Positions 49,190-63,800 of a DNA stretch of 64,000 bases are shown piece by piece. The notes under the pieces were generated by a model. That model did no database searches, was not told the DNA's origin, and was given only the letters and a program-made list of their open reading frames with translations. Source of the stretch: Allacma fusca (Eukaryota > Arthropoda > Collembola > Symphypleona > Sminthuridae); NCBI GenBank assembly GCA_947179485.1, contig OX359249.1, forward strand, positions 33,900,250 through 33,964,249, read 5' to 3'. The translations under genes and the position numbers were made by a program. Positions within the stretch are counted from its first letter, which is position 1; each line of letters opens with the position of its first letter.

Positions 49190-50838
49190 TCACTTGTACT
49201 TCCGAGATCTTCCGCTTTTCCTTTTATCTTTCATAAAAGCCCAGTCAACAGATATCGTATTTCCCAAAAGTTCAGTCCCATCTAGGCCTAATTTTGCTGC
49301 CTGTGCCTCTTTGAAATCCTCGTACTCCACTAATGCATAACCCTAAAATAAGTTAAACAAATATTTTCAATTCATAGGAGTTTAACTGCACGAAAATCAA
49401 TGAACTCAGAAGCTATTTCACCTTGAGAAAGCCTGTTCGTCGGTCCAAATTTAGATGGATATTTCTTATTACACCATATTCTGAGAACCGACTGTGGACA
49501 TCATCTTCATGAGCTTCCTCGTGAACTCCCGTGACCATCAGTATCCACCCTTCGACAGCTGTTAAGTTTTCCTCACATTAGTTTATACTTTTACAGTTTA
49601 ACTCACGCTAAAGTATTTAATATAGGAAAGCATCAACATAATATACAATTGATGAATGATATGGTCGCCGGCCAAAAAGAATCCACACTGAATAAAGTGG
49701 AATGAATTGAATTGGAAATATAGGACAGCGCCAAAAAACATTTAAAAAAACATTTTATCAAAATTGAGACAGACCACCAGATTACCGAAGATGCGACATT
49801 ATGACGGAGGACGTTTCAGTATAGACGCGTGGAACTCCGAAAAGCTAGTATCTCGAGGAAATGGAAACCTCTTAAGAACGAAACATTCAAATTTTTTATT
49901 GCAATCCAAATCTTTAGTCTGCTTTTTTCATCATGACTATTTTCAAATTTTTCAAAATGAAAATTATCCCATGATTGATATGCAAGCTCAAATTTGGATT
50001 TGACGTCATTCAAACTACAGTTGTAGTTGTAGCCACCGTACTTTAATTGCATCCAACAAAATTGAAAAACCAGGGAATATTCTCACTTCAACGCTCTTTC
50101 GATTTCATACAAACATAGGATAATAATTCAGCTCCACCACCGACAAATTTTAAAAAAAAAAACACCGCTGTTACCACAGGAACTCACATTTCTGGGCCAG
50201 GGTATCTGGCGGCTCTTTATCTCCAGCAGAGCTAATGCTCTCAAACGTCATTTCCACTTGTCGGGTAGAGGCATTTCCCGGGGCGAATCCTCTTCCTTTC
50301 CGTGTCTTCACACCGTCCTTCAGCTGATCAAGGACATCCTCTGCAAATATAATAATTAAGTGCTACAACACCTTCAAGTTATCTACATCTAAATGTTTTC
50401 CCTCCTTCCAATTCTTGGCTACTCCGATCCAATCATCAGAAAACACCCTACATTCATCCCGGGTCCCAAATTCGCCGGTTATTCAATCAACCTCTCCCTA
50501 ACTCATTATTTCAGTCCCCAGCTTTACTAATATTAAATTTCTACAAATCATCATGTCCTGTCAGACTGTCACATTACAGTCTACACTTTTGAATCCATTA
50601 CCTCTGCTAACAAACCATTCCTGCAAAAGACAAATTAAACAACATCTCCTGACGCACACCAATGTTTACAACACAAAAAATCCAGTACTAATTCTTGAAT
50701 TTTTTCCATCCGAAATTAAGATAATAAATTCCAGTAAATTAAACCCAAAGTAACTTGAATAAAATATAACTTACTTCCCAATTCCTCGTCATCAATGACC
50801 ATGTCATCCCCATGACCCAAGTCTAGCACATCAGCCAT
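49190..50838 (-). CDS. tsu: RNA-binding protein 8A / Y14 (tsunagi), exon-junction-complex core, 4 exons, 168 aa
   Basis: Y14 pairs with Mago nashi and sits on spliced mRNA upstream of exon junctions, acting in mRNA localisation, surveillance and splicing (family knowledge). Exons in transcript order: 50775-50838, 50188-50340, 49422-49558, 49190-49342 (TGA at 49190-49192); 507 bases in all, phases consistent. The N-terminus is [13 protein letters not shown], as in the family. KTRKGRGF precedes a single RRM whose RNP2 is WILMVTGV and RNP1 is LKGYALVEY. Between them [17 protein letters not shown] is nearly invariant in Y14; this face binds Mago rather than RNA. The C-terminus is short ([12 protein letters not shown]) with no long Arg/Ser tail, so it is nearer the insect form (about 165 aa) than the human one (174 aa). 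The symbol follows the fly name and is an orthology inference. Confidence 0.96.
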
Positions 50839-53800
50839 TCTTACTTTGGGATTATAATCCGGATCCGGTCTCTTTCTAATTTAAGTAATTAGAAATAATC
50901 GGAAATCGAACAATCAAAATTAATACAATTCCTTTCAGAAAAACTAAACACCGCTTGCTTTTCCTTGCCGCTGTCTCTCTCTCAGTCCGAATTCGAAAAA
51001 TGCTCACAACTTCAGTAAAAATTTGAAATCACGCTCCAACCTTAGAGCTTGACTTGAGGTCTAGCGCTTGATTCAGCTCCAGCTACGGCTTCGTTCCCAC
51101 ACCGGCTCTTTCCATTCCTTCCTCTGCGTATGCATATGCTCAATGCTATTAAATGCTATGCATGCGTCCATGCGTGTGGTAATATGCGTGGAATTACTCA
51201 CAAGCAGCCAGTCTGTGTATAAGTACACAGTGAGAGTGGTCTACGGACTAGCCGGTCTTCTAATTACCGGATTAGTTCGTGCTAGAGCTTCTAGATGGCG
51301 AAGGCTACCTTATTTACAATAAAGTATGTTTACATGATCTTTGTATCCTTTAATCCCAGGAGTCAGAAGCCGCATCCTGGGTCCAACATTCTTCCTTTGT
51401 TATGAGTCACATTCCTACGGATTCCGTTAATACTTTCGAGTTGGAAGTTCGAGCATTACGTAATAATAATTAGCAAAAAAAAAACAAGTCTTTCTTTGAT
51501 CCAACTCGTTTTTATAAATTCCCCAGAATAGCTAGCGTACAGTCCGTCACGACTCCTGACCACGACCACAGAACTTTGTATGTAGCTGTTCCATTATGAA
51601 TGAAAAATCTCTATGAAAAATACTACAGATTTTTTTTAGTGAAGTATAGTTAAAGTAAAATCAGCATATACGGGATTCGGAGGGATGTCTCCTTAAAAAC
51701 GGATATACAATCTCAATCCTGCAATTCATTTTTTTACAGGGCTTGAAGGAACGAACTATAAAAAATCCCCGGTTCTTTGAGAAACCCTTTAAGGTGATTT
51801 CCTCTATCCGTGAGCCATTGACGGGAATGAAAGATAATTAGGGGAATAAATAAAAAAAATGTGTAGTCCAATGGTAGTATTATTATTTGCAATTAAAGCG
51901 GATGAACATGAAAAGGGTGTTGGAGCGGAGACATATTTAGGAGGAAAATGAGTTGAAAAATATGAGAAGGCTGAGAAACCTGTATTAGAGGAGGAAATGG
52001 GAACAAATTGCATAAATATGACATAATCAATGTAATCTCACGTTGATCTGGATCTCACCACTGGTTACAATTGGTTCGTTAGGTATTAATATGGGGGGAA
52101 TTTTTCCTGGTGTGTGTGTGTGTGTGTTTGTGTGTGCAATAATAATATGGAAAGTTTTTTAACAAAGCTGATGGAACTGATGGAGGAGCAGGATGAGGTA
52201 CAATTACTGCCTCAGCAGCTCATGCATAATGTCTGGAGTTGGTGGTTGAGTCTGGGAGGTTGATTGAGAAGTTGTTTACTTTATTTTTAAGCATTCCAAA
52301 ATGAAAATTTGAAGGAACATTCCGCAGTGAGCCGCACAGACATTCCATAAATGCTCCTTGTTTAGTCTTGATAAGATAACCTTCTTCGCACTCACCTTCC
52401 CTGCCTGAGGCAAAATAAATAATATGAGTTGGTACATACACTCACTCGCCTGTCCTATTAAAGTACGGCTCGTTGGAATACCGAAATGTAAGGGAATATT
52501 TTTCCCAAAGTCCATGTTGGTTCTTGAGCTGGTTCATTATGACAGGGCAGGCATTCCCTGTGAACATCTACGGTCTTGTATGTACATAGGGTGATGACAG
52601 TCTGTGAAATACGATTGGAGTTAAAACGTGGGTTCATGAGTCTAAATGAATGGTATTTGTCCGCTTAAGACGGCTAGGGTTACTTTAGGATATCGATCAC
52701 TCAAAATTTGCGAGCTCATTTCTTGAATTGAGCAAAACTATGGACGTAGCCTTAAAAGGTATGGAAATGTCAAGTGATGTGCGATACTGAATGTCTTGTG
52801 TGACCAAACGATTTTCTTGAATGACAAGCCTTGTTTTGCTGAGTGGGTGCAATTTGGGTAAGCGACTGGGAAAGCCAGGGGATAAAGACCAAGCTCAGGA
52901 TGAGATCACTGGCTGGTAAACGCATTTGTCGTTGGGATTGGGAGTGGTTATGGAAACCCAGAAAAATGCATCTTACAAAATGCATATTTTCGTTTAAGAG
53001 ACAAAATCTCAAGAGGGAGTGTCTCAGGATGGGATGGTAGTCACAGTAGCGTTTTTAGGGGGGAAAATAGTAGGAATAAATCCATGAATAAATTTCCCAT
53101 TGCTTTGTCATCCTGCTGCGACTCTCTCCATTTTTGTTATGGAAATCGTCCAGATAAACCACTCTACTTCTTAAATAACCAGATATGTACAAAACTGGAA
53201 CTTTTACGACTGAGTGGGTACCCTCTGATTGTGAGGGTATAGGTGAAGTGATGCGGACGGTGTGAGTCTATACATAGAATGGGTACCCAGCATCTTCGGC
53301 ATCCCTATAGTGAAAAAGATCCCTGTGCACGTATAGCTCAGAGCTTCTCCCTAACATTTCCTTAGTTTTTTAGCGCATCAGTGTGTGTGTGTAGTCTGGA
53401 TAAGCTCTACAACATCCAGTGCTGGGAAAGTGATAGCAGCACTGTTGACCATCCCACACTAAAGCATAAAATGCTTGTTTGCATCCATTCCCGGAAGATA
53501 ATTACTATGTTAGTGATTTTAAAATCGCCGCCTGAGATATTCAGAAATTGAAAGGCTTTGTTTACATTGTTTAATAACGTTTGATCAGTGTAAATAGAGT
53601 ATTTTTGAAGGTAAACTATTTGACGTTAATGCAATTATTGACTCAGATTTGACGAATATTTTCAATTATCTCATTCATAGTAATGAAAGCACTCACATTG
53701 ACATTTATGACACAGACGATCTTTGAATAAGTGATAATTCTGCTTGATATTAGTTCTAATGGTGAAAATATTGTGACATAGTATGTAGGTCTTGAATGAA

Positions 53801-53914
53801 CAAGTTATCGTTTTAGTTTTGTTTAAAAAAGCTAATTACGTCTTTATTACAGTGTGTCAAGTTCAGATTCTGGTCCATTGTTGATTCGGGGAAGATCAAC
53901 AACTCTCTAGCACC
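50839..53914. other. 3.1-kb region between divergent RBM8A and Wntless genes
   Basis: The RBM8A 5' UTR and promoter should lie at the lower end and the Wntless promoter/5' UTR at the upper end. No other gene was recognised. A TG microsatellite lies inside (52111-52136). Minus-strand frames at 52220-52515 and 52770-53012 lack family features. Confidence 0.5.
52111..52136. repeat. (TG)n microsatellite
   Basis: About 13 TG units with one interruption (a T replacing a G). Confidence 0.9.
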
Positions 53915-56900
53915 ATGACCGGTACAGTATTAGAAAATCTGAGTGGGAGAAAATTGATGGTTCTAACGGGGATGTTCATGCTGGGACAACTCACCTGTTT
54001 TCTGATTGGGGGTTTAATTGGTAGGAGAAATATAGAAATTAAAATGACAGAAGTATAATAATAATAATTCTTGAAGCATTTATTTAGTTAGTGCTTTTGA
54101 TGTCTTTTAGCACCAAAACCATCAACTGCTCAGTACAATTTGTGTACAAAATGTTATGACAGTACGGGAAATCGGACTCGATGGCTATACCCAAGGGGGA
54201 AAGGAGCATGCAAGCAATTGGAAAGTTTGGATTCAGCTTTGCAAGCAGAAAATGTTGTATTCACTTTTCAAGTACCACTTCCCAGAGACAATGTTACCTT
54301 AGATTACACAAGGTGGCAACAAAATTTGATTGGAATCTTACAAATGGATATTTTATATTCAAAGGACAGCCCGGTTGGTGAGTGTTCTCATTCTACGTTT
54401 GGTTTTTGAGGGTCATTACTTGATACATGATTGTACTTTTAAAATTAGTTCCTATTTGTCTGTGTTGAGTGTGGATTTTTTTTTATATTTTGCATGTACA
54501 GAGGAAGGAGCAAAACTACTGCTCGATGCTCGTTTAGCGTATGCAAATTGGAAACCTGGGAGAAAAGGTCAGACGAATTGGGAATGGTATGCAGAATCAA
54601 TTGAGGAAAGAGTTTTAGAATGTACAATCAGTGAAAAGAAAGAGGGACATCCTTACGTTTGTGAGCTAATCCCCTTGTTTGAACTGGGATCCCTACACCA
54701 TGACTTCTACTTATTGAATATACGTCTTCCTGTTTTTAAAAATAAGCCTCACAATAAGGTAACTTTCTTTTAAGAAACTTAACACATCTACCTTGTGATT
54801 CGAAAATAAAATCTTATGTTTTGACTTTATATTCTCCAGGGCATTGGAATCCCGCAAGACATGTATCTTGTAACGATTTATCAAAATGGGGGTTTCACTA
54901 AGGTATGGTTTTCGATTAAAACCGTATTTACTCCAATTGTCCTGGCAGCTCTAGTTTGGTTTTGGAAGCGAGTCGAAGCTCAAGGGAGACCACCTGTCCT
55001 ATTGGAAAAAATGATTCTTGCCCTGGGAGTCGCTCTGCAGTTTCTGAATAGTAATAGAATTTAGAAGATACAAATGCATGAAAACATTTTCAAGAAAGGA
55101 AATCATTTCTTGTCTGAATTTCTTCGACAAGCGAATCTAACCTCACGTTTTAATTTTATTGCAGTACCCGTTGAATGGTTCACCCTGTACTTTGATATGC
55201 CATACATGCTGCTTATCAGTGATGTTCGACAAGGAATATTCTACGCTGCCCTTCTTTCCTTCTGGTTGGTTTTCACTGGAGAGCATTTAATGGTAAGTAT
55301 TTATATTCGAAAGTCATTCAAAAATTTGGGACATTGTCAAAGTTGCCTTCTTTTTAATTTAAAGGAATCCAGCGGAGAAAGGAGTACCTTGAGAACATAT
55401 TGGAAACATTTGAGTGCTGTTGTCACGGGCTGTTTAGCATTGTTCCTTTTTGACCTTTGTGAACGAGGCGCACATTTGGCGAATTGCTTCTACTCCTTGT
55501 GGGCGACACCAGTTGGAACTCGACTGGCTTTGGCGTTGATAATAGCCGCAGGAGTTTCTGCCTCCCTATACTTTATGTTTTTATGCTGGACGATGTGGAA
55601 GGTATTTCGAAATATCAGTGCTAAACGGACAACATTACCGGCCATGTCTGCAGTCAGGCGGCTTCATTATCAAGGTAATTGAAAGATTAATTTTAAATTC
55701 ATGGGAGTAAGACTGATTTGATTTCGTGGAATTACAACTTGAGGGGTGTAATTTTACAGGAATCATTTATCGCTTCAAGTTTTTGATGTTGACGACATTG
55801 GTTTGTGCTGCGATGACGGTGATCGGATTCATTTTGGGACAAGTTACTGAAGATAAGTGGAAATGGGAAAGTGGGAATACTGCCCTTGAAATAGAGTATA
55901 CGTCAGCTTTTTACACAGGCGTCTACGGGATGTGGAATATCTACACATTAGCTCTGCTCTGCCTGTATGCTCCTTCACACAAGCTTTATCCTCCTGAACG
56001 AGGTTAGTACCCGTAATAAAACCTGCCTCTCTTTAGAAATTCATGAATGCATCATCAAAATATTGGAAAATGTCTAGAATATTTTGAGTGAAGGATACCA
56101 TTTTGGTAACTTACATACTATCAATCATTCTGTTTGCCACTGAAATGCTGAAAATTAGGGAATTGCCTAAGATTAAAGCAATATATTTTGCACGTACGCA
56201 GCAGCATCTCTTTATGCGAATCCGAGGAATAAACAGTGACAGTCAATGGAATGAAGCAACATTCTGATAGGCATAATAAAATTACACAAATTCACGATTT
56301 TGCAATTTATTTCCCATACTTTTAAATAAAGTGTGTTTCTTCTGTATGTATACTTTCCCTCTTCCCCATGAAATATTTATCTTGAATTAAAATTATCTTC
56401 TAACAAACGGTAGGATCAATATTTATCTGTGAGGGATAGGACCATGGTACAAAGTATCAACATCAGCTCATGTAGTTTACTAGTGAGTTTGAAGGCCATA
56501 AATATCTTCAATGTCAAGTTTGACTTACATACACAGGTGACTCGTCACATACAAAGTTACAATTTATAGTCCCTTGGTCTCCTGTCAGATGACCTTTCTC
56601 CGGGAAATAGCGTAGTAAAAGGATAATAGACTTTTCTCCAAAATCTAGCATGTACTTACTTAAGTTATGTACTTTATGGCTACGCCAAAATCCGTCATAT
56701 TGAAAATTTTGTAAAATAACAGTATATTGTATTCATTTTCACATTTGAAAGCAACTCTAAACTTGCGTTTCTCGTTTCTTCACTGAAATTCATTGGCTCA
56801 AAGGTTTCTGATCCAATTTTGTAACTTGCAAAGCATTGAATCTTCAGTGTATTGAATATCATTAATTTATTTTAGTCGAAATTTTTGCTTGCGGAAAGCT

Positions 56901-57425
56901 GCAAACAAAGCTGTTGACCTTTCTCTCATGGAAGGGAACTTCCCTTAGAGAAGCATGAATGGGTGCTCCTAGCTCCCTAAACAGCTGAACTGTAGACAAG
57001 TTCAAGTTTAATCTTCCAGTTTTTAAATCCTATGGGAGCATGATTGTAGCTGTTTTATTTATATAAATGATTAATCTATGTACATGCTTCGACTTTACCA
57101 TTCAGGGCGGTTGGATGAGCATTCCCATTATCTATTCAGCCTAATAAATTCCATAGAGTATTGTATCCATTTGGAAAGATGGTTACTTTTGCCAGTACTA
57201 GATTTTCATACGCTCTATATCTTCATTCCTCAGTGTACATACAACTGGCAACTGAGAATGTCATGTGCTCAAACAAAATATGTAATACACTCTATTTTCA
57301 AAATTTCAGATCCGTATGCGAGCACCAACAGTGGAGCGGAGGAGATTGAATTCAGCAGACTGGACACAGATACTACGGAAATTTCTGCTCTAGCTTCGTT
57401 CGCCAAAAAGGCAGCTACCGATTAA
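53915..57425 (+). CDS. wls: Wntless / Evi Wnt-cargo receptor, 8 exons, 545 aa
   Basis: Wntless is a multipass membrane protein that carries palmitoleoylated Wnt from Golgi to plasma membrane and recycles through endosomes (family knowledge). Exons: 53915-54020, 54111-54377, 54502-54758, 54840-55050, 55165-55292, 55365-55674, 55760-56002, 57310-57425 (TAA). They total 1,638 bases with consistent phases; human Wls is 541 aa. A first hydrophobic segment ([20 protein letters not shown]) precedes the lumenal domain with [29 protein letters not shown] and LPLFELGS-like blocks (here IPLFELGS). Transmembrane segments follow, with [18 protein letters not shown] and FDLCERG. The loop [17 protein letters not shown] keeps a Y-x-x-hydrophobic endocytosis motif (YQGI; YEGL in vertebrates) split across exons 6 and 7. 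YAPSHK after the last membrane segment is conserved, and the tail is short. Intron 7 is the largest (1.3 kb). Confidence 0.96.
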
Positions 57426-57852
57426 GTATGTATGTGCATGCAGGTTGCAGATTGGAATATCTGCTTTCTTAACAATGAGAATTGATTCTGTTCTCGAAAT
57501 GAACTTTTCTATGATTAAATATTTATGGAAGAGGCTGCTTTACATGTTAACTTTTTGTGCTCCCCCCGTCTCCCAGAATGTGTAGGTAGGAGTGTAGCAA
57601 ACTTGATGTGTAAGTGTTGCGCTGTTATATTATTGACTGAAAGGATCTTGCATAGTATCTCTAATCATGGTCCCACTCTCTGATGTGGTCTGATTTTTTA
57701 CCTAGACATATTTAGTTACTCTATTTTTCCTTACAATGCAATGTCTATATATTTATTTAAGTTTTACGACAATTGACTACAGACGAGTCAGGCTACTTAT
57801 AAACTACATTCAGAAGAAGTTTGGATGGTTATTTAACTTAATTACCTTATTT

Positions 57853-57858
57853 AATAAA
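57853..57858 (+). promoter_or_regulatory. Poly(A) signal for Wntless
   Basis: AATAAA, about 430 bp beyond the stop; ATTAAA (57515-57520) is a nearer, weaker option. Confidence 0.5.
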
Positions 57859-57859
57859 G

Positions 57860-60800
57860 AATAAATCCGGCAGTTATTTTCTGCCCCGTACAAATTCATG
57901 GGAGTATTCCCTCAGATTTGTAATTTTCTCTAGTAATTATTTTCTTCGAGGTTTACTCTGTCTGGAACGATATGCTATTAATCGGTTTGTACTCAAACGG
58001 AATCCAAATAATTGGCTCTCATAATGTAACGGGTACTGTCACCATACATACTTGTCATTATCCAAGGAAGCCATTGAACTCTATGATGAACGATGTATGA
58101 ATTCAAAGTGTCAAAAAAATTTTGAAGATCATTTGTATAGAATAAATATAACAACACTACTAGAAACTGGAACGCTCTGCCCCTTTCAATGAGATGCTAC
58201 TTTAAGGTCTACAAATCTATGATTTCACGTTGCAATACACAGTTGACTGTAAGATCCACTAGTAAGTGGATACTTCATTGATTTGAACGAGTTCCTGAGA
58301 TATGTTCTTTGTATATATATTATACAATGTCTCTAACAATAAGATCTAATACGTTAAGGCTTTATGTAAATTTAGTTTGAAAATATAAAGTACGTGATAG
58401 ATTGATCCCCGTCTCAAAAGGGGGGACTTTTCCTTTTGTGATCCCCACAATCAAACTATTTTACTGACAACATTGGACTAGTGACCTTGCCCCCAATAGT
58501 AACCCCTGCCTCTAACCAAACATCAATTGGATAGAGGAAACCGGATTTTTTTGAAATAACCAGATGTTTTGGGCGTTGATTAATCTATACACAGAAATTT
58601 GTTTTGTGTACGTACGTATCTACAGCTTTAGGTGATCATGCTGAGCTTTATCAAAATCTGTTCTATGTAAAGATCTCTGATTAATTTCTATATTTATTTA
58701 CTCTTTCAAATTTTATTTCAAGCTGGGTGTCTTTACTACGGCGGTAAATATTCTTAGTACAAACAATTAAGCTATTAAAAATTTGTATGAATTCCGTGAG
58801 CAACTTCTAATTTAAACATGCCTGATGTAATAATTTCTCCACCAACGAGAATTCCTAAAAGCTTGGCTAAGGATATGTTGCTTCATGACAATTGAAGCAA
58901 CTGAAGTTGGGATGACGAGTAAGGCTCTAAACAGAAAAATACCGCTTCTAATGCAATGTGTGTAAAGTTGTAAATATTAAGCTGCGATTATGTACCAACA
59001 CTAACAAAAGTTGTGAAATTTTCCATGTAATTCAATAAAAATCCTTAAAATTAAATTTCTGAGTTCTCAATATGTACACATGCTATTTTTCAATGACATA
59101 ACCTCAGCAGGTATTTTTAATCCATTCAGTCATATTTTGAAAACGGAGATTTCCAGCTGCTGATATGCAATTTTCTTTCTGAAACATTTGCTGTAAAACA
59201 CTTAAAAACAATTTGTGGGTAGGGGAAACTTTAAAATGTGGATAAATTTTTCTTGGAAGATGCGACGTTTAATCATGGATTCAAAATTCACAAATAAACT
59301 GGAGCAATACACATACTGTAGTTACCCTAGAATAATACCAAGAGGAGCAAAAGAGCAAAGACAAGCAAAAGAAAAGAATTTCATGGATTTTACATTACGG
59401 ATACCAATAAGATCAAATTGGCGTAAATAATACCTGCGTATAGCATTATAGATTTACCATTCAAAGAATTTATCACGTACTTACAAGTCATCACTAAACC
59501 GGCGTACTCAAATCTCTTGATGTTATCCGCTTTGACTTTCGGTTATGTTACAGGGACAAAGTCAGATATGACCAGTCCGATATATAAAGGAGCAGGACAT
59601 TAAATATATCTCTCCCCCTATTTGCTCCTTGCTCGGACATTCAGCTCAACAGAAATAACTATGGGAAGATGGAAAATATTGATACTTCTATCTTTATCTA
59701 CAAGAAATAAATTGATGCATGCGTCGGTGCGTCTCTATCTGCATTACAGTATGTACGTGTGCTTTGGAAATATGTATGTACATGCTTTATTATGAACGTC
59801 CAGCCACATCTTATTTCACACAAGAAATCTGAGATAGAGAAATAAGCACAGAGCTTAACTTCAGTTTTTGTTTCTCACAGGAGGGTATCCACTAGCAACA
59901 ACAACAACATAAATCACAGTATAATTTCTATCGTTTTTATAACTTTCAATTAATAACACTACGTAATTAATCATTGCATTCAATGAAGGAGGGGAATGTC
60001 AGGAATTCAATACGAATAAAAAAAAACTTATAGAAATTATGAGTAGATAAGGACTGATATGCTACCACGGGTAAGAAATCTTCCTTCAGGCGAACGATTT
60101 TAAGAAGTAAACATGACAAACATGTCATGAATTCAGAAAAATCTTCAAAATTTCTGCGGATATCGTTATACACTCGTAAAAAAAATTGTAAGTAGATTTA
60201 CAATGATGTTGCACTTGAGTGTAAACTACTGCCGTGAGGTTCTGTTAATTAATTTGGCTCGCTAAGTACCCCATAATGACTTGAATATTTCACCTCACAA
60301 AATATTCTGTAAACACATTATACCATAACTTACGTAGGTTTTTACGAGGTCACAAAGAAAAAAGAGCAAAAAATCCGCATGCTCCCATCTCAAATTTACC
60401 AGTCATCTAATACACTACGAGCAAGAGCCATATGAAGGCAGGAAGTCTGGCTGTCATGCAATCATCAAACAGGATTTTAATTTTCATTCAATCAGAGTCA
60501 CCAAATTGCCGGCTACTCAAAAAATCATATTATTTTTCACGTGAGAGATGAGCACTCAATTTTTTTTTTACCGTGGATCGAAGTCGATGTGTGATATAAA
60601 ACCACTAATTTGTCATAGCGTTTTTCCCCATTCACTGTCCCGTAATTGTAAAGGTACTGGCACCGATAATATTAAATTGAGCAGTGCCTGTCTGCGTGTT
60701 GTCTCGTCTCGAACGCTTACGGTTTGAGTGTAGGGACATTATTTTTACTCTACATATGAGGGCTCCTGGTGAAACATGCACGTACAATTAGTTCACTTTT

Positions 60801-63800
60801 TAAAATTTTACAGACGCAAAAGGAAAACGGTAATATGACGGGACAGAGCTAAAGTTATGGCATATTTCACCAGTCTCCTTTAATGTAACAGACATGTATG
60901 GAAGTGTACATACTGCATGTCCCGACTGAAGGGACTCAATTCTGAGATAAATGTAGATTTTAAAATGGGCACTTGGTCCTGTTAGTAATATCCTTACTAA
61001 ACAATAATTACATTTAATTAGGGTTTCCACAGTCCTTTATACTAAAATGTAAAAAATTCTTTAACGTCATTACACAATTTTGGTCTAGTACTTTATGGTT
61101 GCGTGTTCATTGTAAAGCATGTGCTATTTTTGAGTCAAGATGAAAACTAAAAGAATTTTGTTCCAGCTCCTTTAATGAAATAAGAAAGTTTCATGGTAAA
61201 GGGGTTCAATCCAGTTGGGAGTTACGTCTATACGTATAGATATTCATATTAGTATGTATAATTAACTATAGTCTTGAAGCCACGCTCCTCTTTTGCAAAA
61301 CGGATCGCTGTAGTAAACCGAATATTTCCGCTGGCTTAACTCGTTTAAAATGTGGGGAATAGAATGTGGAAGGTTGTAACATGAGAGGACATGAGTGTGT
61401 CCGTAAAATTTACTTACAGGAAGTGGATACAATAAAATCTAATAAGTAGCGGTTTTTGAGCATTGCAAGATCCCTTAATTACCAAATTCCCCATTTGTTT
61501 TCCTGACTATTAAGACTAAAGGCGGAATTTTAAATTGTAAACTGGATACTGCCAGGAGATTGGGTAGCATGAAATTGTAATGTGTATCACATTGTATTCT
61601 TCACGCTAATTATATATACTGCATGCACTCCCCGTCTATGGTCGGAGAAATAATAAGTTTTTAGAGCAGGTATTCAATGACTGATCACCTAAGTCAAGGG
61701 TAGAGTTCAGAAGGTCAAACAATTTCAATTCCGAGATTTGAAACGTCCCGTTTTGCCTTCTGAGAAGTTACTCTGAAAAATTTGGCTTGGGAGTCGGGTG
61801 AGGTACATACTTATTTTTACTGCTAATTGTTTTATTACGGAGGATTTTTTAATTCTCAAGACTGTAAATATACAAGTAATTGGCGAAGACCTTCCAGCGG
61901 ACTAACTGTAGCTGCACAAGAAAAATTGACTGCCTAACGGTGCACCCTTCTATTGTGGTTGGAGCCACTGCCACTGTGTATTATTTAGGTGTCGTTGTCC
62001 AACGATTAAGGAGTACTCATTTTCTCAATTCTGGTCAAGAGCTACATTATGAAATACAATACGAAATAATATTGCTTCTTGAAAACGCGTGTCTATACAA
62101 TCATGTCAATTGAACATCTTTGTGAGTACACAGAAGGAATATAGTGTATAGTTGAGTGCATTAATAAAATAATGTATGCACTCATCGGTTTACATTTGAG
62201 CTCTCAGTGGGAATTTAAATTTGCTCAGTTGTACAAATACAAAATGGGAGTTATCTATATCCCGATAAAATGAAGCCGAGAGGATGTGAAGACCGTGAGG
62301 TTGTAGAGCTTGGGACTACATATTGTTACCCACAAACCTACGCTTTTATTATGTTAGCGGCTTTTGCATTGATTGATATCATTAACTCCACATAGAGCCC
62401 GCACAACAGCATTAAAGGGAATTCATCTTTGCTTATCTCACGCTAGAAACTAGTATCATCTCCCAACATCGGCTCGATTGTCTCAGGCAAATAGTCAGGC
62501 TGTGGGAAAGTATCTTGTGCCTTATTAAATACTGAGTTGCGCAACTTGACTTAAGCGTAATATATGTAGGTAGTGGGGGTAAAAAATGACCAATTTTTAT
62601 TGTGGCATAATATAATCTAATGATAGTGAGGTCGGAGCGTGTTGTGGCATAACCCTTTATTAATGACAGGATTTCATGCATATTTAAAGTATACACAGGA
62701 ATTGCCACATGGATATAGAGCGTCCTACAGGGTACGACCTTTTGCTGACGACGAATTACTGCTGTTGTTTTTATTATTATTTTCATGCTGACATCATGGT
62801 GACAGTAAAAGCTTGACAACTATTAGTTTTGATTTCAGCTATCAGCCCTTATATATTATGATTAGTGAAAGCAATAAAAGTCATTAGATATTTATGGTCC
62901 GGGAAATGTAGATATGAGGGAGAATAGAAGTGTAGATTAGAGCTAAAATGATGGTAGGAGCTGGGAGTCTCTCAGTTTTTTCAAAATACTTTGTAGTCGG
63001 AAGAGTGCCAAAGAAGACATAAAAAGGAAAACCCCACTAGTAACAGTCACGATCGTTAGTAATTGAAATTAGTGAAAAAGTTTTCTCTTCAGCGAGATAT
63101 TATACAAGAAGGAGCAAGATATAAAAAGTTGTTAACTCTAGTCACTTTAATGGCGACTCCAAGAAAAAATTACCACTGGCATCTTCTGAACTTTTTCTTG
63201 CTATTCCTTCCATCGTCACAACCACATATTTTTGGCGTTCAGGAGAACATTGCGTTCGAGCCAAGCACAATGGGTATTCTCACAATTTTTCTATTATACT
63301 CTAATCTTTGACAGCTCACAGTCATTTTCTTGTGGTTGTTCACATCTTAAAAGTAATATTCTCGGCTCATATTCTATACGGACGGGTTGGTGTGGATGGA
63401 GCTGTGCGTAGAGTATGTAATTAAACAAAATAAGTTTACTGTCAAAATAGGTGCCCCGTACTTTGTACTTACGCTAATTTCCTCACATTAAAGCACTACA
63501 TTCATATTATTTGTATTGAGCCTGTTGATGATAAGGTGGGAAATAATTGTGCACGGCCGACGACGACTATGGATTATAGCAAATACCAGTCGTCGTTCAG
63601 TCCGAGCTGAAACTGCAAGCAATTTGTAATTCGAAAAATATTTCACTCGCGACCTTTGGCAAAAGCATCTGCTTCATACAATTGTCTTCCTCTAGGAATT
63701 GCGAATGATTTGACGAAACTTCTTGAGTCATCCCAAATGTATATACGTGCATACGGAATAAACACGAACTTGGTTTTCTGTATCTATGCAATTGTGTGTG

